A stretch of DNA of 21,714 bases from an uncultured Bacillota bacterium (GCA_947088415.1 CAMUGK010000008.1:1-21714); one strand, 5' to 3'; shown: positions 6,825-15,951, counted from the first letter of the stretch. Notes: a model not told the origin generated them from the sequence alone. Numbers and translations: made by a program.

Positions 6825-6859
6825 TTTCTTTTGGTTACTTTTCTTGCAAGAAAAGTAAC
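6825..6859. repeat. Palindromic intergenic repeat, copy 1
   Basis: A perfect 26-bp palindrome (6834-6846 with 6847-6859; core CTTTTCTTGCAAGAAAAG) preceded by TTTCTTTTG. The same sequence with small changes occurs at 17359-17394, and a degenerate inverted half lies near 18030-18055. It sits 8 bp beyond the ychF stop codon and could act as a transcript end. Confidence 0.75.
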
Positions 6860-6867
6860 ACAAAAAA

Positions 6868-7959
6868 TCAAACATTAAAGCGGAAGACGATGATGTCGCC
6901 GTCTTGAACGACGTATTCCTTGCCTTCCATTCGCACTTTGCCATTTTCGCGTGCTTTAAGATAAGAGCCAGCAGTAATAAGATCATCGTAAGATACAATT
7001 TCGGCTTTGATAAACCCTTTTTCAAAATCGGTGTGAATTTTGCCAGCAGCAGCGGGAGCCTTTGTGCCTTTGACAATCGTCCAAGCCCTAACTTCCTTTT
7101 CGCCAGCAGTCAAGAAAGACATAAGCCCAAGTAGGTCATAACTTGCCGTAACAAGTTTTTCAAGACCACTTTCTTTTATGCCTAATTCTTCTTTGAATAA
7201 GGCTCGCTCTTCCTTGTCGAGTCCAGTCAATTCTTCTTCAATTCTCGCACAAAGGGTTATAACCTTGGCATTTTCTTTTAAAGCGTAGTTTTTAACTTGT
7301 TTAACATATTCGTTGTCTTGACCTGAAAGGTCATCTTCGCCAACATTGGCAACATAAATGACTGGCTTTGATGTGAGAAGTTGAAGACCTTTTAAATTTT
7401 TTTGTTCGTCTTCGTTTAATTCTAACACTCTTATCATAACATTGTTTTCAAGAGCGTTTTTTAATTTTTCTAATAAGCCAACACCTGCAATTAAAGATTT
7501 GTCGCCAGTCTTGGCAAGCTTGGCGTCACGCTCATACTTTTTGGTTATAACTTCAAGGTCTGCAAGGGCGAGTTCTAAGTTAATAACTTCAATATCTCGA
7601 ACAGGGTCAACACAGCCAGAAACGTGGATTATGTTAGAGTCGTCAAAACAACGCACAACATGCACTATGGCATCAACTTCACGAATATGACTTAAAAATT
7701 TATTGCCAAGCCCTTCGCCATGACTTGCACCAGCAACTAAGCCTGCAATATCTACAAATTCAATAGATGCAGGAATGATTTTTTGGGTATTATAAAACTT
7801 AGCCAAAACTTCAAGTCTTGGGTCTGGAACATCTACAATTCCAACATTAGGCTCAATGGTGCAAAAAGGGTAGTTTGCAGATTCTGCCCCTGCTTCAGTG
7901 ATTGCATTAAATAAAGTGCTTTTTCCAACATTAGGAAGTCCAACAACTCCGATTTTCAT
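6868..7959 (-). CDS. ychF: Obg-family P-loop ATPase YchF
   Basis: 363 residues, the typical length. G1 motif GLPNVGKST at 7-15, the G2 region PFCTIEPNVG at 31-40, and G3 in VDIAGLVAGASHGEGLGNKF at 69-88. The base-specificity motif is not the GTPase NKxD; ANVGED occupies that place near residue 207, which is the YchF variation that makes it prefer ATP. A coiled-coil insertion and a C-terminal TGS domain (about 278-363, with GKIHTDFEKGF and QDGDIIVFRFNV) complete the family layout. YchF associates with ribosomes and is linked to stress and redox responses. The start is supported by AAAGGA upstream. A strong 14-bp palindrome overlaps the likely promoter. Repeats separate it from mrnC. Confidence 0.95.
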   Translation of the reverse strand: MKIGVVGLPNVGKSTLFNAITEAGAESANYPFCTIEPNVGIVDVPDPRLEVLAKFYNTQKIIPASIEFVDIAGLVAGASHGEGLGNKFLSHIREVDAIVHVVRCFDDSNIIHVSGCVDPVRDIEVINLELALADLEVITKKYERDAKLAKTGDKSLIAGVGLLEKLKNALENNVMIRVLELNEDEQKNLKGLQLLTSKPVIYVANVGEDDLSGQDNEYVKQVKNYALKENAKVITLCARIEEELTGLDKEERALFKEELGIKESGLEKLVTASYDLLGLMSFLTAGEKEVRAWTIVKGTKAPAAAGKIHTDFEKGFIKAEIVSYDDLITAGSYLKARENGKVRMEGKEYVVQDGDIIVFRFNV

Positions 7960-7997
7960 AATTTAAAGTCCTTTTATTTATTAAGTATATTGATAAT

Positions 7998-8021
7998 ATT
8001 ATAATAGCACACACGTGTGTG
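7998..8021 (-). promoter_or_regulatory. Promoter -10 and 14-bp palindromic operator candidate upstream of ychF
   Basis: A minus-strand TATAAT (complement of 7998-8003) lies 38 nt upstream of the ychF ATG. Four bases further upstream is CACACACGTGTGTG (8008-8021), a perfect 14-bp palindrome that fills the spacer up to the -35 position, where no good hexamer is seen. This arrangement suits a repressor or activator site. Confidence 0.5.
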
Positions 8022-8036
8022 TTTTTAAAACGATTT

Positions 8037-8066
8037 AAAGCACCAAAATAAGATTTTTGGTGCTTT
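8037..8066 (-). terminator. Hairpin terminator downstream of the giant gene
   Basis: A perfect 12-bp inverted repeat (AAAGCACCAAAA 8037-8048 with 8055-8066, 6-nt loop), 20 bp past the stop of the 1440-residue gene. The T-tract on the minus strand is short and interrupted (TTTAAATCGTTTT), so efficiency is uncertain. Confidence 0.6.
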
Positions 8067-8086
8067 AATGGTTTTATTTTAAATTT

Positions 8087-11000
8087 TTATGCACTAGGTC
8101 CAGCATTTTGGTCTGAACTTCTAGGTGCAGGGGAAGAAAATTCTTGAGAAAGGTTAGGGGCAAATTCTCTTACACCAGCATTGTTTGCGAGTTGGTCAGC
8201 ACTTCGTCTTGCCGATACAGCATCTTTAGCACGACCAAATTTTCTGCGATTAGTCGCCATAGTTTGATTGCTTGCAGGGCTTCTGCTTGCTTTCTTATCT
8301 TTCTTTGCAGCCTTTTCTTTCTTCTTTTTAAGTTTTTCCAACTTTTTCTTTTCTTTCTTCTTGATAAGACGTAAAGCACGCTCTTTCATTCTCTTGAAAT
8401 CTGTCAAGTCAAATTGTTTTTCTTTAATCATTCTTTCAAGGTCTTGCCAAGAAATCTTTTTGCCATTTTTGTCGACTAAAAGTTTGTTGATATCTCTTCC
8501 AAGAACAGCTTGAAGTGAAGATTTAAGGGCGTTTACTTGTTTAATTATTTCATCTGCAGTCTTGTTTGCAGGATTGCCAGTAAAAGCACCAAGTTTTTTA
8601 AACTCATTTGCAGTTTTAGAAATTTTTCCAAAGAATTCATTGGTTTTGTTGTAAGTTTTATTAAGTCTACGCTCTGCAATTGTAAGTCTTGGCTGTTCAC
8701 TTTCGTCAACGCTTTCCTCTTCTTCACCGCGTCTTCTTCTATTAAATGAATGCTGAGTTTGCTTTCTTCCAGCAACTTGTTCATGCTTTTTAAGTTGCTG
8801 TTTAGACCTTTCAAGCCTTGCCTTTTGCATTTTTTTGAGTTTCGCCTTAAGTTCGTTAAGCTTGTCATTTGTATTTACAAACTTAATATTAAATTCAGAG
8901 CCACAAAGAATTGAATTAAATACATTTTTAATGTCAGTTTCATTTTCTAACACTGCATGAGTGCAATCTGAAAGAGAAAGTTCTTCTTTTGCATAATTAA
9001 GCAAAGTGTCAAGCACCTTTTGTGTTTGAGTTTTCTTATCATATTTAGAATTTTGAATGCTAGATATATTTTTTATTACATATTCAATTTGAGTGGCATT
9101 AAGATTATATCCTTCAAGCAAATTGTGCATTGAAAGTAAATTGTCTCTTATTTCTGCTTTTGTAGGTATTTCTTGCAATTTTTTGTGACTGTCTTTTTCG
9201 GCAGTTTCATCAAAATGTTTTTTCTCAAAATCTGAAACAAGTTTTTGTGCATAATCGCCAGAATTGATGTTATTTATGAGAGTCTTTAGTTCAGCTTTTG
9301 CTGCCACAACTTTTTTTGGATCTGCTCCAATTAAGTTTTGAAAATATCTTTCAATATCTCCTTGGTCATCAGTCATCAGTTTAGCAAGTTTTTCTTCTAT
9401 TTCTATATTTTGATCATTATTCTCGAAAAACTTTTTATAAAGAGTGTTTATAGCGAGTGTTTGTTCACTTACAACAAGTTGCTGTCTTGTTTCTTCTAAA
9501 CTTAAACATTTTAGTGGCCATTGAGGATTTATAACCGCTTGAATTTTTTTTCTTAAATCATCAGAAATTTTAGGGCTATCTTGTAATGATTTGAAAAGAT
9601 CAGTTAAACTGTTTTTGCTAACTTCCCCACCAGTTGTTAATGTTAGAATACCGGCGGAAGCCCCAACCATAATTATTTCGTTAGCAAGAAGCTTTTGTAA
9701 TTCTTCATTTTGCAAAAGTTGTCTTTCAGAATCTAAACGGGCACTATATGTTGATGGAGAAATTCCGTTAACAGAGTCCCATTTATGTGAAATTAGTGTT
9801 TTGCCTTCACTCATTAAAAGTTTATCTAATAATGGGGTATCTGTTTGAACTTCACTAAAAAGTTTTCCATTTCGTTTTAAATCTTCTGCTTTAATAGCCC
9901 AAAGCATTTCTCCAGTTGCATTTGCAATTTGGTCAGAATTTTTGATTTGACTTTCGTCAAACTTTTTATTGTGACTATCATTTGCAATATCTTGGATTGA
10001 AGAGACTAAATCAATTGCCTGAAAATAGTTTTCATTATATAATTTTTGCTTCTTTCCAATAAGTTCGGATGCCTTTAATGCTCTAGGAATATCTTGTTCC
10101 ATAACTTTTTGTATTTTTTCAACACTTTCAGGTGAGATTTTATCAAAAAATTCTTCAATTTGTGCCTGAGTTAAATCTTTTCGGAATAAAAATCTTCTTG
10201 CAAGGTCGGCTGAATGTTCTTCAACAAATTTTTCAAGGTCAACGCCTTTTTGACCGATAATGCGGTCAAAAGCTCTGCCAGAACATTCTTCAAGCATATC
10301 TCCAACTTGGTTGTGAAGATTTTGCTTTTTAATAGTTAAAGAATTATAAGTATAAAGAGAATTAGTTGCAAGACCAACAAGTCCTTGCCAACCCATTTCT
10401 TTCAATTCATGACTTTCAGGGTCTTCAACTTGAACAGGTGCAAAAACGCGTTCTCTTGCTGAGGCAAGTTCATCCATTGTTGCATTATTTTTAACAAAAC
10501 CATAATCTTGTAAAAACTTTTCTTGAATTTTTGTTATTTCTTCAGATGACTTGCCTTGACAATTTGAAGTCAATTCTTGCAAACCATAAAGCATTTTTTC
10601 GCGTTTGTCTAAAAGAAGTTCAGTCCAAAATAGATTTGATGTATTTTGTTTTGCCCAATCACTTGTCCCTGCAGTTTGTTCATTTAAAAGTCTTTGAATT
10701 AAAATTCCATTTGGGCTTTGTGCAAATTCTGGCGATAAAACTTGGGCTTCAAGTTCTTTTAGGTTGTCGCTGACATTGCCATATTCGGTTTCTTTTTCCC
10801 AGAATTTTTTAGCTTCGTTTTCGGCTTCTTGTTGATTTTTTGCAAGTCCATTTACATAATCCACAGCAAGCTGATTGAGTGGACTTCCGTTAATCTCTGG
10901 CACTTTTACTGCAAGAACTTGTGATCCAACAAAAGTTACTGCTGCCAAAGTCCCCAAAATTGGGGCAAGGAAAGGGAATGCAAAAGCCAAAACTGCCAAC

Positions 11001-12409
11001 AGCAAGGAGATTGCAACCCCACCATAACGAATAGCATCTTCATTAAGTTTTACAGGCTTCTTCTTAACAGCATGGGTAGGTGGGTCTTGATAAGGATTTT
11101 TCCTTGGAGCTCTTCCTGGTTTTCCATCTGGTTTTTCAGGAGGTTTGTCAGGTGGGGGAGGTGGAGGGGGAAATTCATCTCCTTTTTCCTTGTCAATATT
11201 GGCAGAAATAGTTGTATTGCCAACGCCAGGGGTAAGTGCATTAATTCTTATATTTGTGGTGGTGGCATTTTGAAAAGGAATTTGCTCTCCGTTTGAAGCG
11301 ATTATTCCTTGTGAATCCTTGCTGTTAGGGAAAGGATTTAATTTCGTAAATTCTTGAATTGCTTTTATAAATTCTGCTTTTGGTTGCTTGTCTTCTTTAG
11401 GTATTTGCAAGTAACGTATATCCTCTTTTTGATTTCCTGTTTTATTGCTAGAGTTGGAAAGAGCAACAAAAAACTCGTTATCTTTTTGAATTAAATTGAT
11501 TGCTTTAAAAGATTTAAAGCCATTGCCAGTAAGCACGGATACTGTGTTATTTTTGGTATTTTTAGCTAAATAATAAAATTGTTGTTCGCCATCTTCCACA
11601 CCAGCAGGCACTGCAATAAATTGATATTTTGGGTCGAATTTATGCTCAGGATTTGGGAAAAGCATCTTAATCTTAGGATCAGAAGAAAGATATTTGTCTA
11701 TTTTGTAAGCCCCGGTTTTTTCGTCATGTTGAATTCCTGCCCTTTTTATATTACGGAAAAATAAATCTAAAAATTGTGGAGAAATATTTGAAATACGATC
11801 GGGTGTTTTTACAAGTGGATTGTTTTTGTCAAGCATTGCAAGAAAAAGTGCAGGGGACATTTCGGCATCTACTATGTCTTCCTGCTTTACATTGTCTAAT
11901 GTTGCACGTTTAATGACTTCTTGTTCGTCATTTTTGATGATAATTCCGAGTGGGTCAATAATGCAGGTATATTCAACTCCTTGACTATTTGTGATGGTCA
12001 TTTCAAAAGAGCCACCTGTGTGACTTTCGCCTTTTGCGGTTGCGTCTTTTGTGTAAACGTCAATATGTTCAGCTTCAGGGGGCTTGATTGGCAAAGTAAA
12101 ATAGCCAAGGCCGTTGCCTTCATGGAAGCAGTCAGGGAAAAGTTGTTTTAATTTTTCAGTATTTTGGGCTCCCAAATAATTGGCGGACAGCATAACTCTA
12201 TCATTGAATACTGTGGCAATCTCCCCTTTGTTTGTTGAAAAGGAAGCCAAGATTTCTTGTTTTTGTTTAACATCTTCACCATCGAAATTTGTCACACCAC
12301 GCATTGAAACTTGATGCTCAAGCTTTGGCATTTTTTTAGCGTCTGCAGGCTTAAGATTTTTGTCATATTTTAATTTTATTTGGTTTTTAAAAGTTTTTGT
12401 TGTAGCCAT
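8087..12409 (-). CDS. Giant (1440-residue) protein of unknown function with poly-proline and membrane hairpin
   Basis: I do not recognise this protein. The layout is: residues 1-410, a mixed soluble region without signal peptide; 411-421, DEFPPPPPPPD with seven prolines, inside a Pro/Lys-rich linker to about 455; about 463-501, a long hydrophobic stretch (GGVAISLLLAVLAFAFPFLA and on to AVTFVGSQVLAV) long enough for two membrane helices with a Pro-containing turn; about 502-1200, a long, mostly helical, Glu/Lys/Gln-rich region; about 1221-1235, RRRRGEEEESVDESE; and about 1347-1373, a Lys-rich segment (KKKEKKKLEKLKKKKEKAAK). A Ser/Pro/Asn tail follows. No enzymatic motif was found. ATG 12409 is used because AGGAGA lies upstream; the longer frame to 12448 has none. 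It has its own promoter, divergent from secA, and is monocistronic. It could be a membrane-anchored scaffold or a surface protein; this is inference. Confidence 0.85.
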   Translation of the reverse strand: MATTKTFKNQIKLKYDKNLKPADAKKMPKLEHQVSMRGVTNFDGEDVKQKQEILASFSTNKGEIATVFNDRVMLSANYLGAQNTEKLKQLFPDCFHEGNGLGYFTLPIKPPEAEHIDVYTKDATAKGESHTGGSFEMTITNSQGVEYTCIIDPLGIIIKNDEQEVIKRATLDNVKQEDIVDAEMSPALFLAMLDKNNPLVKTPDRISNISPQFLDLFFRNIKRAGIQHDEKTGAYKIDKYLSSDPKIKMLFPNPEHKFDPKYQFIAVPAGVEDGEQQFYYLAKNTKNNTVSVLTGNGFKSFKAINLIQKDNEFFVALSNSSNKTGNQKEDIRYLQIPKEDKQPKAEFIKAIQEFTKLNPFPNSKDSQGIIASNGEQIPFQNATTTNIRINALTPGVGNTTISANIDKEKGDEFPPPPPPPDKPPEKPDGKPGRAPRKNPYQDPPTHAVKKKPVKLNEDAIRYGGVAISLLLAVLAFAFPFLAPILGTLAAVTFVGSQVLAVKVPEINGSPLNQLAVDYVNGLAKNQQEAENEAKKFWEKETEYGNVSDNLKELEAQVLSPEFAQSPNGILIQRLLNEQTAGTSDWAKQNTSNLFWTELLLDKREKMLYGLQELTSNCQGKSSEEITKIQEKFLQDYGFVKNNATMDELASARERVFAPVQVEDPESHELKEMGWQGLVGLATNSLYTYNSLTIKKQNLHNQVGDMLEECSGRAFDRIIGQKGVDLEKFVEEHSADLARRFLFRKDLTQAQIEEFFDKISPESVEKIQKVMEQDIPRALKASELIGKKQKLYNENYFQAIDLVSSIQDIANDSHNKKFDESQIKNSDQIANATGEMLWAIKAEDLKRNGKLFSEVQTDTPLLDKLLMSEGKTLISHKWDSVNGISPSTYSARLDSERQLLQNEELQKLLANEIIMVGASAGILTLTTGGEVSKNSLTDLFKSLQDSPKISDDLRKKIQAVINPQWPLKCLSLEETRQQLVVSEQTLAINTLYKKFFENNDQNIEIEEKLAKLMTDDQGDIERYFQNLIGADPKKVVAAKAELKTLINNINSGDYAQKLVSDFEKKHFDETAEKDSHKKLQEIPTKAEIRDNLLSMHNLLEGYNLNATQIEYVIKNISSIQNSKYDKKTQTQKVLDTLLNYAKEELSLSDCTHAVLENETDIKNVFNSILCGSEFNIKFVNTNDKLNELKAKLKKMQKARLERSKQQLKKHEQVAGRKQTQHSFNRRRRGEEEESVDESEQPRLTIAERRLNKTYNKTNEFFGKISKTANEFKKLGAFTGNPANKTADEIIKQVNALKSSLQAVLGRDINKLLVDKNGKKISWQDLERMIKEKQFDLTDFKRMKERALRLIKKKEKKKLEKLKKKKEKAAKKDKKASRSPASNQTMATNRRKFGRAKDAVSARRSADQLANNAGVREFAPNLSQEFSSPAPRSSDQNAGPSA

Positions 12410-12438
12410 TCTCGTTCTCCTAAAATCTTTATAAATAT

Positions 12439-12467
12439 ATATTATCATTAAATGAGTCTAAAGTCAA
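12439..12467 (-). promoter_or_regulatory. Sigma-A promoter of the giant gene
   Basis: TTGACT (complement of 12462-12467), 17-bp spacer, TAATAT (complement of 12439-12444) with TG in the extended -10 position. It lies 29 nt upstream of the ATG. Confidence 0.7.
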
Positions 12468-12606
12468 GAATAAGAAAAATAAAATTCGGCAAAAATTTGA
12501 TTAATGATATCGCGTAAACTGTCGACGATATTTAGCGAAAGTAAGAGAAAAAACAAGAAATTTGTCGAAATAGGTTTATCTTTTTACGAATAATCCATAA
12601 AAAACT

Positions 12607-12634
12607 TTGATTTTTTGAAATTTCATGTTAAAAT
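12607..12634 (+). promoter_or_regulatory. Promoter of secA
   Basis: TTGATT (12607-12612), 16-bp spacer, TAAAAT (12629-12634) with an extended -10 TG (12626-12627). It lies 30 nt before the secA ATG. The roughly 140 bp between it and the divergent promoter hold no other structure I can support. Confidence 0.6.
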
Positions 12635-12664
12635 AGAGTAAATTTTTATTGTTCAGGAGAATTT

Positions 12665-15400
12665 ATGGGACTTTTTGTTAGTGAGAATAAAACTCAAGTT
12701 AAAAAATTAAAAAAAATAGCTGACAAAGTTATTGCATTGGAAGAAAAATATAAAAGTTTTTCTAATGAACAACTTAAAGCTTGCACTCAAGAGTTTAAAG
12801 ACAGATTAAATGTAGGCGAGTCTTTAAATGACATTTTGCCAGAAGCATTTGCTGTTGCAAGAGAAGCGTCTTGGCGTGTTTTAAACATGCGTCATTTTTA
12901 TGTTCAAATTTTAGGCGGGATTGCACTTCATCAAGGGCGTATTGCCGAAATGGCTACTGGTGAAGGTAAAACTTTGGTGGCAACACTTCCTGCATATTTG
13001 AATGCTCTTTCTGGCAAAGGTGTTCATGTTGTAACTGTCAATGAATATCTTGCAAAACGTGATGCCGAATGGATGGGCAAAGTTTTTAGATTTTTAGGGT
13101 TAACTGTTGGCGTAACACTCAACCAAATGAATGAAAATCAAAAGAAAAAGGCATATTTATGTGATATTACTTATTGCACAAACAATGAGCTTGGCTTTGA
13201 TTATCTTCGTGACAACATGGTTACAAACAAAAATGCTCGAGTTCAACGTGGTCTTAATTTTGCAATTGTCGATGAAGTCGACAGCATTTTGATTGATGAA
13301 GCAAGAACACCTCTTATTATTTCTGGTCGTGGCAATAAATCTAGTGACGGCTATATTTCTGCACAAAAATTTGCTAAAACAATAAAGAAAGACCAAGACA
13401 TTGAAATTGATGAAAAAACAAAACAAATAAATCTTACCGAAAGTGGTGTTGAAAAGGCTGAAAGATTTTTCCACCTTGACAACTTGTCAGACATTGAAAA
13501 TATTGAACTTAACCATTACATCAACAACGCATTAAAAGCCAATTTCACTATGCATCGTAATGACAATTATATCGTTACAAAAGAAGGTGAAGTTATGATT
13601 GTTGATGAATTCACTGGTCGTGTAATGCCAGGGAGACGTTTCAACGCAGGGCTTCATCAGGCAATTGAAGCCAAAGAAGGCGTGCAAATAAAAGATGAAA
13701 ATCAAACACTAGCAACAATAACTTTCCAAAATTTCTTTAGACTTTACAACAAGCTTTCAGGAATGACAGGAACTGCCAAAACCGAAGAAGGCGAATTTAG
13801 GTCAATTTATAACCTAGACGTTGTAACAATTCCATCAAACAAACCTAAACTTAGAGTTGACGAAGCAGATATTGTTTATGTGACAGAACAAGGCAAAATT
13901 AAAGCAATTATTGAAGAAATTAAAGCTTGTCAAGAAAAAGGACAACCAGTTTTAGTTGGCACAACTACGATAGATAAAAGTGAACTTATTTCAAAAGCAC
14001 TTAAAATGGCGGGTGTTAAACACGTGGTTTTGAATGCTAAAAACCATGAAAAAGAAAGTGAAATTGTCGCTCAAGCTGGCAAAAAAGGCGTTGTCACAAT
14101 TGCTACAAACATGGCAGGTCGTGGAACAGATATTCTTTTAGGCGGCAACCCAGAATTTATGGCCAAAAAGAAGATGACTGACTTAGGTTTTTCTGAAGAA
14201 GAAATTTCTTATGCCACCGCTTTTAATGAAGTTGATGACGAAAAATTAAACCAAGCAAGAGAAAAATTTACTTCACTTTATAATAAATTCAAAGAAGAAA
14301 CAGATAAAGAAAAAGAAGAAGTTAAAGCCTTAGGTGGACTTCACATTGTTGGCACTGAATGTCATGAAAGTCGTCGTATTGACAACCAGCTTCGTGGTCG
14401 TGCAGGACGTCAAGGTGACCCCGGTTCAAGTGTATTTTTCCTTTCTTTTGAAGATGATCTTATAAGAAGATTTGGTGGAGATTGGTTCAAAAAAATGGCA
14501 GTTATGCTTAGACTTGATGATACAACACCTATTCAACTTAAAATTTTGTCAAAACGTATTGAAGGTGCTCAAAAGAAAATTGAACTTCAAAACTTTGGCA
14601 TAAGAAAAACAGTTTTAAAATTTGACGATGTGTTAAATAAACAGCGTGAAATAATTTATAATGAACGCAATAAAGTTTTGGATGGCGAGCCTGTTCATGA
14701 CCAAATTTTAGCAATGTTCCCAGAACAAGTAAGTAAACTTTGCTATCGTGACCTTAACGATGACAAGCCATATTACGAATGGGATTTAGAAAAACTTAAT
14801 CAAGACCTTGAAAAAGGCTTCTTTGAAAAAGACAGCAAGCCAGTAACAGAAGAGTTTGTTGAAGAATGTGATGTTCAGGATGTTACAGAAAAAGTGACAG
14901 ACCTTGTGCTTAAAAGATATGATGACAGAATGCAAGAAGCCAAGGAATATGGTTATGATTTTGGTGAACTTGAAAGATTTATTCTTCTCAAAATGGTTGA
15001 TATGAATTGGATGAGCCATATCGAAGATATGCAAATCATGAAAAACGAGATTTTTGCACGTGGCTTTGGCAATCAAGACCCAGTTCTTGCATATAAAAAA
15101 GACGCATCAGAAATGTTTGAAAATATGATTGATAAAATTAGAAATTTGACATGCCTTTTCCTTTTAAACACTCATATTGAACGCCCTGAACCAGTTCAAC
15201 AAATGCCAGAGCAACCTCATTATACAGTTGTTATGACGGGTAAAGAACTAACTCCAGAAGAAAGGGCTGAAGCGGACAAAAAGAAAACTAAACCAGTTGT
15301 TCAACAAACAGTTGTAAATTCCGAAAAGAAAATAAATCGCAACGACCCATGCCCATGCGGAAGTGGAAAAAAATACAAAAATTGCTGTGGAAAAGAATAA
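12665..15400 (+). CDS. secA: Preprotein translocase ATPase SecA
   Basis: 911 residues, full length. SecA is the ATP-driven motor that pushes unfolded preproteins through SecYEG. Walker A ATGEGKT is at 97-103 and the DEAD-type Walker B DEVD at 203-206, followed by LIDEARTPLIISG. The preprotein-binding region with MIVDEFTGRVMPGRR comes next, then the second helicase domain with TNMAGRGTDI and QLRGRAGRQGDPG. The helical scaffold and wing domains follow. The C-terminus ends in a SEC-C zinc motif (NDPCPCGSGKKYKNCC), which binds zinc and contacts phospholipid or SecB-like partners. CAGGAG precedes the ATG. In many Bacillota prfB follows secA; here a terminator and an opposite-strand gene follow instead. 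Codon use is the same as in the neighbours. Confidence 0.97.
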   Translation: MGLFVSENKTQVKKLKKIADKVIALEEKYKSFSNEQLKACTQEFKDRLNVGESLNDILPEAFAVAREASWRVLNMRHFYVQILGGIALHQGRIAEMATGEGKTLVATLPAYLNALSGKGVHVVTVNEYLAKRDAEWMGKVFRFLGLTVGVTLNQMNENQKKKAYLCDITYCTNNELGFDYLRDNMVTNKNARVQRGLNFAIVDEVDSILIDEARTPLIISGRGNKSSDGYISAQKFAKTIKKDQDIEIDEKTKQINLTESGVEKAERFFHLDNLSDIENIELNHYINNALKANFTMHRNDNYIVTKEGEVMIVDEFTGRVMPGRRFNAGLHQAIEAKEGVQIKDENQTLATITFQNFFRLYNKLSGMTGTAKTEEGEFRSIYNLDVVTIPSNKPKLRVDEADIVYVTEQGKIKAIIEEIKACQEKGQPVLVGTTTIDKSELISKALKMAGVKHVVLNAKNHEKESEIVAQAGKKGVVTIATNMAGRGTDILLGGNPEFMAKKKMTDLGFSEEEISYATAFNEVDDEKLNQAREKFTSLYNKFKEETDKEKEEVKALGGLHIVGTECHESRRIDNQLRGRAGRQGDPGSSVFFLSFEDDLIRRFGGDWFKKMAVMLRLDDTTPIQLKILSKRIEGAQKKIELQNFGIRKTVLKFDDVLNKQREIIYNERNKVLDGEPVHDQILAMFPEQVSKLCYRDLNDDKPYYEWDLEKLNQDLEKGFFEKDSKPVTEEFVEECDVQDVTEKVTDLVLKRYDDRMQEAKEYGYDFGELERFILLKMVDMNWMSHIEDMQIMKNEIFARGFGNQDPVLAYKKDASEMFENMIDKIRNLTCLFLLNTHIERPEPVQQMPEQPHYTVVMTGKELTPEERAEADKKKTKPVVQQTVVNSEKKINRNDPCPCGSGKKYKNCCGKE

Positions 15401-15403
15401 TAA

Positions 15404-15429
15404 AAAAAGCGGGTTTTAACCTGCTTTTT
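15404..15429. terminator. Bidirectional terminator between secA and the convergent small gene
   Basis: Stem AAAAAGCGGGTT/AACCTGCTTTTT (15404-15415 with 15418-15429, one G-T pair), with T-runs on both strands. The right arm runs into the stop codon of the minus-strand gene. Confidence 0.75.
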
Positions 15430-15928
15430 ATTGTTCATCGTTTTCACTATGTTGTTCATCGTTTAATATTGAATTGCAAACCTTTGCAAGATTGTATGTT
15501 TGATAATAAATGTCATTAAAATTGTCGGAAAGATTTTGAATATCTTTAGGGTCGCGTGTGAAAGTAAAATACAAACGCCCTTCTTCTTTTTTAGTATCAG
15601 ACAATCTATTGTCTTGATCAAGAATTTCACAACCTTTTTCGTAAGTGTCTTTAATTGTTCCTAAAATTGTTTCATATCGTGCTTTAATTTTTGTTATAGC
15701 ATCTTTTTTCTCTTGTTTTTCTTGAATTTCCACACATCTATAAAATAAATTGTTAAAAAGGCGAGGATTATTATTAGTAGATAAAATTGCCTTGTTTTTC
15801 AATTCTAATATGTCGTTATAAAGTTCACAAAGCCTTTCACCAGCATCCAAAAGTTTTATTTCAAGTGGCAAAAGTTCTTTAGTCATAATTACTCTTCCCT
15901 TTGTTCTTTTTTGAGTTTTAAAATCCAT
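15428..15928 (-). CDS. Hypothetical helical protein
   Basis: 166 residues, charged and mostly helical by composition, with no membrane segment and no signal peptide. Regular hydrophobic spacing (for example LPLEIKLLDAGERLCELYND near the N-terminus and LKNKAILS after it) suggests a helical bundle or short coiled coil. The C-terminus is Asp/Glu/Asn-rich (DEQHSENDEQ). No family is recognised. ATG 15928 is chosen because GGAGG stands 5 nt upstream; an earlier in-frame ATG at 15940 overlaps that site. A good promoter (15952-15980) lies just upstream and divergent from the rpsF promoter. It shares a terminator with secA and appears monocistronic. Confidence 0.75.
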   Translation of the reverse strand: MDFKTQKRTKGRVIMTKELLPLEIKLLDAGERLCELYNDILELKNKAILSTNNNPRLFNNLFYRCVEIQEKQEKKDAITKIKARYETILGTIKDTYEKGCEILDQDNRLSDTKKEEGRLYFTFTRDPKDIQNLSDNFNDIYYQTYNLAKVCNSILNDEQHSENDEQ

Positions 15929-15951
15929 ATTTTCCTCCAAAATTTAAAAAT

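Noticed and set aside
8144..12151. Several plus-strand ORFs of 60-85 codons opposite the giant gene
   Set aside because: They are shadows of the antisense strand: no ribosome binding sites, odd Phe/Ser/Leu-rich composition, and fully inside a well-supported gene.
12468..12606. Regulatory structure between the divergent giant-gene and secA promoters
   Set aside because: Only a 6-bp GTCGAC palindrome and AT-rich sequence; no convincing inverted repeat or operator.
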